From positions 1-64,000 of the forward strand of contig JBEWZL010000109.1 of NCBI GenBank assembly GCA_045837725.1: a stretch of 64,000 bases of DNA, read 5' to 3'. The DNA is from Vermamoeba vermiformis. Lineage: Eukaryota; Tubulinea; Echinamoebida. Below the pieces are notes generated by a model. That model did no database searches. It was not told the origin of the DNA and was given only the letters and a program-made list of their open reading frames with translations. Position numbers and translations under genes: made by a program. How positions within the stretch are numbered: the stretch's first letter is position 1; every line of letters begins with the position of its first letter. Shown in pieces: positions 56,723-64,000 of the stretch.

Positions 56723-59700
56723 TTAGTAGTTCTTAGTAAAAATTTGATCGAAATTCTCGACGCATTTCTGCGCGAAAGTATTTCCGACGGCTGTAGCCGC
56801 AACCATCTCTTCTAATGTCGTCTTATCTGTTCGTAATAGCGCGGGGCCGAATACTATACTCAAGTTCTTAGCGTCCATCTTATTCTTTTCTTTTTGCTCG
56901 TCCACTCGATGCAAGAACTCTGAAATGGATCTTCGTTACAAAAGTACCGAAAATTGCTTAATTTCAGAAAGTACGTACCAAATAGCCTTGCTAATATAGT
57001 ATAACAATCCGGTGGTAGTATATCCATCAAGGACTTCAATTCTGCATTCATAGTCTCCTCATCAGCAATTTCTGTTTTGGTCGTTAGATCTGACGGACTT
57101 CAAGAAATTTCGCTTCGTGCTTACTCAATGCAGCTGCTATTTTGTCGAATAATATCGTAGGAACAATAGGATCGTTCAAGTCTCGGAGATACAGCTTCAG
57201 AGCAGCCGCAACTACAGTATGATTTTCTCCGCTCATATCAGCAGCTTTAAAAATAGAATATTAACGTCAATATTAATGCAATACTTATAATTGTAGCTTA
57301 ATACCTGGATTACTAGTGTATTTTTTGCATGCTTCGCTGACTTGATCCGCATTAGCACCAACGCGGAAAATTCCTTCAGTTTCAATGTCTACGCATGGCA
57401 TAAGTAAGACTAGAAATATTACCAAATATGGAAATACTTACAGCTCTCCAAGAACTTCAAGCACTTGTCGACAAAAGGCACGCTAATCGCAAATGTCTGC
57501 GCGCGTTGAGGAGGCACAAAAGGAATGTTGAAAATTGTTTGACGACGCGGCGAGTTACTTTGCGTGATTTCATCGGACCCTGAAGAGGTCTCAAAGTACG
57601 TCGATGTGCCGCGCTTCTTTAAGCCACTCGAGAACTTGGGACTCGTGCTATAGACACATGTCAACACGAGTATCTAACTGTGAAAAGATGGTTCAAACTT
57701 ACATTCGCAGCGAGCCTCGTTCAGAGCTCGGAGGTGACTGCGTTGAAGAAGAGGCTGAAGAACCTTTAAGCTTCTTGTCCTTGTCTTTGTCTTTCTTTTC
57801 TTTTTTGTCCTTTGGTTTCTTTTTGTCTGAAGTTGATGCAGATATTGACGACGAAGATGAGCCTGAAAGTGGCGTCGAAGGAGAGCGGAGACGGTTGCTG
57901 CTCTGTAATCAAATAATTCGTTAGTGACCTCGCATCATTACAACATGATTGCAGTCGACGTACCTTTCCAAACGGATCACGCGGTGGTGTGTTAACGTCA
58001 GGACGAGGTGTGCTGGCAATGGGCGGAAGTGCGCCTTGCACTGGTGTAATGTTGTTGGTCTTGAGTGACATGGAGCTCGATCCACTCAACGAAGCCGTAG
58101 AGTTCATCAGCGAGCCAGTGGGTGTTGTGGCCGTTGAGGACGTGGCCGAGGATGATTCAGACGGGTAGTTCGGGATGACGAGATTATGCTCCTCAGCACT
58201 GCTTCCTCGTGTGAATAACGAACCAATCTCTTCAATCTTGCGTTGAATCATCTTCTCCGAGGCTGAAATTAACTTGTTCAACTCATCGCGTTGCTTGACG
58301 TATTGTTCGTGCCTCTTCCACAAGAATGTCAAGTCCATCATTAAGCTCTTGCTCTCGGTGCTGTCACCGCCAATTGAAGCACTAAAGACGAGGTCATGAG
58401 TATGTCCCCGTAGATTATAATCCTTCACTTACTCATCGCCTCGTAGAAGGGCAATCTTTTTACGCAAAAACTCCAATTCCATCTCGCGCTCTTGCAATTG
58501 TCTCATCATTGCTTCAGGGCTTTGATGTGGACCTGCAAATTAATTAGCAACAAAGTTCAAAGCAACCATCGATTCCACGCACCACTCTGCAGACTTTCCA
58601 CCTTGTTTTCAACGAGTGCGAGCTTGGTCTGGTATTTCATTCTCTCGTCTTTTTCTTGCTCGTACAATTCTCGCCAAGTGACAGCGGGACTACTGTTTCC
58701 AGGTCCACGGGCTGAATGAACAGCGGTGATCTCGGGTACGTTCAGATCGGATTGATTTGGTATGTTGAGTCCTAGCGGCAGTGATATTGACTGCACGAGT
58801 CCAGAGGCAGGTGTGAGAGTGTTTGGCGGTGGCACAGCGCCGCTTGAATTCAAGTGCACGACGCGTGGACTTGTGGAACCGCTGCGAGGCGTGGTTGGTT
58901 TGGGGACTAGGCCACTCGTGCTGAGCGACATTGACACATCTTTGTGCGTGTCGTCACCAACTGAGACCATGCTCGAGTTCATGCTTTGTGTGTTGGTTCT
59001 CGGTGAACTTAACGGTGACTTGGACTGCTCTGTTGGAAGCGACAGTTCAATCTTTGTTTCTTGCTCGATTGATTCTAGCACGAAGAACACGGGCACAACA
59101 TCTTCAGCAGTACAGTCATGTGCCTGTTTGCACACTTGTTTCGCTGAGAAGGCAAGTGTGGTTGATGGCGGCGTGACCCAATTGCTGTTGTATCCGCCTA
59201 ATATTATCACTCGATCACGCGTTTGTACCAATGAACAGGCTGCACGAGGCAAAGCCGCTGCGCCAGTTGGGTACCACCGCTGCCAAACTTCACGTGCTAC
59301 AAAACGTGTTAATTAACATGGGCACGTGTGATTACAATCAACCGCCTTACTTAAATCAAATAAAAAGAAGTCGTTCAGAAATCCTTCGCTAGCAAGTCCA
59401 CCGTGAATCAACATCTTCGGACCATCTTCCGCGTCAATCATAATAGCCCCATGCTCCGATCTAGCCACAGGTCTGATATCAGTTTTAATCTCCCGCCATT
59501 CTTTCTTCTCTGTAGCAATAACACGGTTAGTAAAGCACTACCAAGGGAATTTGAATGGCTGTCATACCCGTATCAAAGACGTGCAAATCATTGAAATATT
59601 CTGATCCGTTAGTACCACCTAATAAGAATAATCATTAATATAGAGGAGATTGATAAGAATTATTATTTGACGTACCAAATATGTACAGTTTGTGACCGTG

Positions 59701-60725
59701 AACTACGGCTGAATGCTGATACCGCGGACTAGGTGCAGCAGGAACAGATACTTCGTGCCACTCTAGGTCATCTATATATATCATATTTAGTACTTGATTT
59801 TTAATTGACCATAATGTAAAACTGACCTGTGTTGAGAACGAAGTAATCGTTGAATATTTCGGAATCGTCTCGACCGCCGAATAAATGTAAAGTAGTGTTG
59901 ATCGCTACCATTGTATGTCCATATCTATATTATAGTGAGTATTAGCATATGAATATCGATAGCGCTAATAGCGGAGTTTCTGAAGCTCGCGTAACGAATT
60001 TACCTGGCCTTAGGCTTAGCTGTGTCGATACGAGGCTTGTACCACCATAAAAATGCATCTTAATAGTGTTGTTAGAGCGCTGTCATTTTAATAGGTAATG
60101 TGCAGATATGACCGAGATTTACCTTGATTGAGTACATAGATCTCGTTTGATAGCGCTTGATTACGCTCTCCTAAGCCACCAAACACGTACATTTTGTTAT
60201 TAATAAATGTAGATGAATGGTAACTTGTTGGTAATGGCGTAGCACCCGATGTGCGGGCAACTTTCTTCCAAGTCAATTGCTCATCTACAAATAAAACAAG
60301 AAAAAATTATTTTATAAAGTGAATTATTGCATTATTTCAAGTATACAATGTTGCTTCTTTTAATAACGACCGAATCGAAATTTAATGAAAAAAAAATCAA
60401 AAAATCTTTTTGGCTTCGACAATTAAATTTCAAATATGAATCAAATAATCACCATCAAAATTTGAATTCAGCAATGCCAATGAGTATAAAATATATATCC
60501 AAATTTATATTCGATTTAAATAATTTGTCGATCAACCGTTACGAATTAGATGCCCTTACCTGCGCTTAAAACATTAATAGCTCCAGAAAATATCGTCCCC
60601 TCCTCATTAACTTGAGTCTGTCCTCCATATACATAAATATGATTGCTGCCAGGCTTCAAACAAGCTGAATGGCCGTGTAAAGGGAACGGACTTCCCTCAA
60701 TCTCGAGTGGCAACAGCGTCGCCAT
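56723..60725 (-). CDS. Kelch-repeat RhoGAP
   Basis: About 16 exons, more than 900 residues. An N-terminal kelch propeller covers six blades ([72 protein letters not shown]), each with the paired-Gly and W motifs. A Ser/Thr/Pro-rich linker, a coiled coil ([39 protein letters not shown]) and a charged Lys/Ser linker follow. The C-terminus is a RhoGAP domain: [27 protein letters not shown] with the catalytic arginine finger, [17 protein letters not shown], and [16 protein letters not shown]. Stop TAA 56723-56725. It should inactivate Rho/Rac-type GTPases, with the propeller for targeting. Dictyostelium has kelch-RhoGAP (Gac) proteins with this architecture. The start at 60725 follows a short upstream region. 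Confidence 0.88.
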
Positions 60726-60911
60726 CTAAATTATAAGGATGAGGTCAAATATAATTACCTCTAGTGTTATAATACAAATAAATACTATCGAAAATGTCCG
60801 GTGGTGACAAATTGAAATTATAAATTTTATCTAACACGTGACTTTTGTGACATCGGTATATCGATCTCTGACAGAAATAGCTGTCGTAATTAAAGCTAGT
60901 ATACTATTTTA
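60726..60911. other. Intergenic
   Basis: Between the start of the kelch-RhoGAP gene and the stop of the RGG-box gene, both on the minus strand. It includes CACGTGACTTTTGTGACATCGG (60836 onward), with an E-box-like CACGTG that also recurs elsewhere in the window. No gene is seen. Confidence 0.35.
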
Positions 60912-62192
60912 TTATTTATCAGTCTTTTGTTTTTTCTTCTTTGGTTTTTCGGCCTGATCTTGCTTCTTTTCAGGAGTCTTCTTAGCCTCAGCTTGCTTAG
61001 CAGGCGAGGATTCTTCTTTGTTACTGCCGCTTCTCTTTCTCTTCTTGTCGTTCTTATTTTCTTGAGCTGGTTGTTCCTTCTTCTCTTCAGTTTTAGAGCG
61101 TCAGATCCCTTCTTCTTATCGGCACCATTCTCATTCTTTTTGTTATTTCCCTCTTTAGGTGTCTTTTCCTTCTTAGCAGGGGCATTTTCTGCCTTTTCTT
61201 CTATCTTTTCCTCCTTAGGAGCCTCAGTTACAGCAGGAGCTTCATCTGCTCGATCGACGATATTAGATCTGCCTCTAACATTACAGAATGGTAATAATCA
61301 TATGCATACCCTTCTTCGCTTCGACTGGAGTGTTCAACCACTTGTCAATCTTCGGATCGCTCTTGGCAAAGCGTTCTTTACATTCGGCGATTGAAGACTT
61401 GGCTGTTAATTCAATAGTCAACATATTAGGCTTAGGATTGACCTTCTCGTCTTGGAAATCGACGGCAATTGCGTCCTTCCAGTTTGTAGTACGCTCCTAT
61501 AGCATTAAAGTTAGATAGGTGATGATAACTCGATCTAGGCCACAAACTTACTCCTCGAGCATTCTCGCCTCGCTCTCCGATTTCAAAAGGTGTAGGAAGG
61601 TGTGTTAAAATCATAATGGTGTTCTTGGCCTCATCGATCTGCATCCATTTGAGATCGCCATACTTGATCTTAGTTCGCAGCTTATTTTCAGTTCCTTTTT
61701 TCTTTTCTTCAATTGACACTTGAATTTCTTTAGGATTTTTTGTGAATAAAGCCTTGACCATCAGCTTTGTAAATGCAGTGTCGTTGGCAGAGGCAACCCA
61801 TTTTTTATTCTCGCCGATCTGAATTGATTGAACGAGCAAATCTAATTTATCCTTTGGTTTTTCTTTTTTGGGAATTAGTTTGGGTCTGTCTTCGGCATTA
61901 TCTGAATTAAATAAATTAGTGATTTATTTAGGATCCGATCTGATCTAGCCGTTGCGTGGAATTACTGGAGGATTATAAGTATTCGTATAAATATCATTGC
62001 ATTATATTATTTAACGTTAATTTAAAATTATATTTGAGATAAATATTATTCAGATCGCGATCAAGCCGTACCTTCACGCTCGCCACGACCACCTCTGCCT
62101 CCGCGGCCACCAAAGCCACCTCGACCTCCACGACCACGATCACCGAAGCCACCACGACCTCCGCGGCCTCCTCGACCTCCTCTTCCTGACAT
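60912..62192 (-). CDS. RGG-box RNA-binding-type protein with an apparent frameshift in the Lys-rich tail
   Basis: Three or four exons, about 370 residues. The first exon (MSGRGGRGGRGG...) is a run of RGG/FGG units, the usual nucleic-acid-binding and methylation-target composition. The middle (residues 40-190: KKEKPKDKLDLLVQSIQIGE, WVASANDTAFTKLMVKALF, KIKYGDLKWMQIDEAKNTIM, THLPTPFEIGERG) is a folded alpha/beta domain that I do not recognise. The tail is Lys/Glu/Pro-rich and disordered. In that tail the frame breaks at about 61100: upstream the frame encodes APAKKEKTPKEGNNKKNE, downstream the natural K/E/P composition (KEQPAQENKNDKKRKRSG ... KPKKKKQKTDK, TAA 60912-60914) is in another frame. 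A single missing or extra base near the run TCTGACGCTCTAAAACTG would restore it. The unshifted frame also stays open but has a different composition. Confidence 0.7.
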
Positions 62193-62368
62193 TCTTCAGT
62201 GTTGTTGTTCTGTTGATTTTCAAAATAAGTTTTGGATGTCCAACAACGCACCAATACATATGCTGAGTTCGGGTGAACCGGTGAGTTTTTATTATACAGG
62301 CGCACTAAGTATTCAGATGTAACTGAGAAAAATCCGAATAATTAATAATGCGGATGCTGACTCGTCCG

Positions 62369-64000
62369 TCAAACCAGCTTCTTTTGGGCTCTTGCCTTGG
62401 GCTTCTTCAAACCCTTCGGTCTGAACTTGCACGCTTGTTTCAAGATCAAGTTGCCAGTGATGTACTCCATGCAGTACATGCACGGTGAGTTGACGTCGCA
62501 CCAGCTCAAACGCTTGATGCCAGCTTTAGTCTTGCGCGAGGGCATGCCATTAGTGCCGAGCATGTCTGCAATGTTGACGTCGCTCGAAACAGCCTCGTTG
62601 AGGTTGACGATGTTTTCTTTGTCGTCCACCGCGCCGTTACTGCGCAGAGACCGCTTGACGCGCTTGTTAGGCTCGTAGCTGCCGTCAACGTCATCTTCTT
62701 CACGCTTTCGACGACGACCAGGACCGGTAGCCGCGCGAGGTGCAAGAGGCGTAGCAGGCAACGAGACAGACATCTTGAGCGGTGTTGGGACTGCCAATGA
62801 GTTCGAAGTCTTTGAAATGGTGTGATCCTGCACAGCTCCTGAGTGAGCAAAGTCGGACTCGGGACCGCCTCGGAAGTACCGAGTTTCGATCTTAGTTGTG
62901 CCGATCTTCGTCTTGTTCTCAATCTGAACTGTGATGGTCACCAACTTCTCGATCATGTCCTCATCAGCAGGCTCCAAGTCAACTTCCATGTCTGACTCGC
63001 TGCTGGAAGGAATGTTCGGCACAGGCTTGGACAAGCCATCTTCAGGCAATTTCTCGTCAGTGGCGAGCAAGGACGAAGTCGAACTATCCTTGAGCTCCTC
63101 TGTCTTGATCTTGACGTCGGTGGCATCGCTCGAAGACTCGCTGACCTCACTAGTAGCGTTCAAGTCGATCTTGCTAATGTCCACCAACAATTGTGCTTCT
63201 TCAGGCTTTGCCTTGCTCAACTTGGCACGCATCTTAAAAGGCAAGCGGCGAAGGTTACCGTGTTCGATGAACGAAAGGGATCCGTCATTTTCGCTAGTGC
63301 TGTTTTCAGTGTTGTTATTTACATTGCTGTCGATACTGCAGTTGCTGTTGCTGTTCTCGATCTCCATCTCGTTTGATAGAACAGTAACTGTGTTACTCAA
63401 ACGAGTGGGCTCGATCTTGATTGGAGTGGCAGGCAACGACCAAGGCTCTTGCTTCGGAGGGACACGTGACTTTTGAAGCAGTTTTCTTCTGGTCTCAAAC
63501 TTTAGGGAAGCTAAAAATAGGTCGTAAGATTCTGATAAACTAAAATTAGTAAAATCGTTTGAAAACTTACGATAAGTGACGTGGATCTTGAGAGTCAAAG
63601 TGGTGTTGCCTTCAGAATCTGTCTCTTCATTGTAGTGGTGCGGATCATCTTCAGGAACGCAGAAGATGTTGTCCTCTTCGACAGGCTCATTGCTGTTATT
63701 ATTTACAACGATCGATTCGGGTTCTTCGACCGGTTGCAAAGGCAGTAAGTCACCAGAGCTGTTCAGATCCAGGGAATCGCTATTTACAAGTGAATCTTCT
63801 TTCTTTGGCGACGAACTGCCTTCGCAAGTCGAGAGCGGGGTGGTCATTGCATCGGAGGGGCGAGTAGCACTTTCAGAAGTGGTTGTCGGACGCACTTCCG
63901 AAGCGTTGCTGTTCTCAGATTTTACAATCTCTGATGCAGGGGTATGTACAGGGGTAGGGGATGGGAGTGTAGTGGTTTCGGTAATAAGGAGGGTGTTGTC
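62369..64000 (-). CDS. Unidentified nuclear-type protein, 3' part; 5' end beyond the window
   Basis: Two or more exons, reading to the window's right edge in an open frame, so the true start lies beyond base 64000. At least 520 residues are seen. Most is Ser/Thr/Glu-rich and disordered, with several acidic tracts. Possible nuclear localisation signals are GRRRKREEDDVDG and PNKRVKRSLRS. The C-terminal 60 residues are better ordered: RLSWCDVNSPCMYCMEYI, then a basic KFRPKGLKKPKARAQKKLV; a CxxxxxxCxxC arrangement could bind zinc. Stop TGA 62369-62371. A 60-base intron near 63510-63570 (GTAAGT...TTTTTAG) is a multiple of three and free of stops, so the unspliced reading is also open. No family recognised. 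Confidence 0.6.
   Translation of the reverse strand, partial: DNTLLITETTTLPSPTPVHTPASEIVKSENSNASEVRPTTTSESATRPSDAMTTPLSTCEGSSSPKKEDSLVNSDSLDLNSSGDLLPLQPVEEPESIVVNNNSNEPVEEDNIFCVPEDDPHHYNEETDSEGNTTLTLKIHVTYRKFSNDFTNFSLSESYDLFLASLKFETRRKLLQKSRVPPKQEPWSLPATPIKIEPTRLSNTVTVLSNEMEIENSNSNCSIDSNVNNNTENSTSENDGSLSFIEHGNLRRLPFKMRAKLSKAKPEEAQLLVDISKIDLNATSEVSESSSDATDVKIKTEELKDSSTSSLLATDEKLPEDGLSKPVPNIPSSSESDMEVDLEPADEDMIEKLVTITVQIENKTKIGTTKIETRYFRGGPESDFAHSGAVQDHTISKTSNSLAVPTPLKMSVSLPATPLAPRAATGPGRRRKREEDDVDGSYEPNKRVKRSLRSNGAVDDKENIVNLNEAVSSDVNIADMLGTNGMPSRKTKAGIKRLSWCDVNSPCMYCMEYITGNLILKQACKFRPKGLKKPKARAQKKLV

Noticed and set aside
62931-63476. Plus-strand 181-residue ORF over the right-edge gene
   Set aside because: Mirror image of a Ser/Glu-rich minus-strand coding sequence; no hydrophobic core pattern or splice context.

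Overview
This is a nuclear genome window from a eukaryotic microbe, most likely an amoebozoan or a related amoeboid protist. Genes are dense, mostly separated by tens to a few hundred bases. Most are split by short AT-rich introns of about 50-150 bases with GTAAGT/GTATGT/GTACGT donors and a CTAAC/CTAAT branch-point word before the acceptor. The single actin gene is intronless and strongly codon-biased, and its protein is of the amoebozoan/opisthokont type. A RhoGAP-RasGEF fusion of GflB type and a kelch-RhoGAP protein are architectures known from dictyostelids. TAA, TAG and TGA all serve as stops, so the code looks standard.

Layout. 1-1334: a small LTR retroelement (TRIM-like) with identical 152-bp LTRs (the first lacks its TG at the window edge), about 110 bp upstream of the next start codon. 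1448-7501 (+): ABCA-type full transporter, with one in-frame TAG. 7572-13995 (-): secreted protein, small multi-pass membrane protein, alpha/beta hydrolase, GT54-like glycosyltransferase, small coiled-coil protein. 14111-23143 (+): NOB1 (apparent frameshift), RlmN-type radical SAM methyltransferase, a tiny putative gene, an MFS transporter and a large membrane protein. 23334-24210 (-): O6-alkylguanine-DNA alkyltransferase, divergent from RanBPM/Gid1 (24247-26193, +). 26306-36249 (-): F-box/ankyrin protein, GflB-like RhoGAP-RasGEF, and a type I membrane protein with repeats. 37244-42527 (+): actin, F-box/LRR protein, PSI-like multi-pass membrane protein. 42612-44058 (-): secreted hydrolase. 44544-48503 (+): TTLL ligase and NAD(P)HX dehydratase. 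48734-49903 (-): RNase HII. 50174-52692 (+): GPI-anchored-like secreted protein and coproporphyrinogen oxidase. 52877-56540 (-): two lineage-specific genes, one with a PD-(D/E)XK-like nuclease fold. 56723-64000 (-): kelch-RhoGAP, RGG-box protein (apparent frameshift), and a nuclear-looking protein that runs off the window.

The genes do not form an operon or pathway; this is a typical mixed eukaryotic neighbourhood. The least ordinary parts are the retroelement in front of ABCA, three lesions in otherwise well-conserved coding sequences (ABCA, NOB1, RGG protein), recurrent perfect palindromes in ABCA introns, and the 52.9-56.5 kb pair of unrecognised genes. I found no CRISPR array, tRNA or rRNA. 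Exon joints were read by eye from splice signals and frame, so each is a model rather than a proven transcript.
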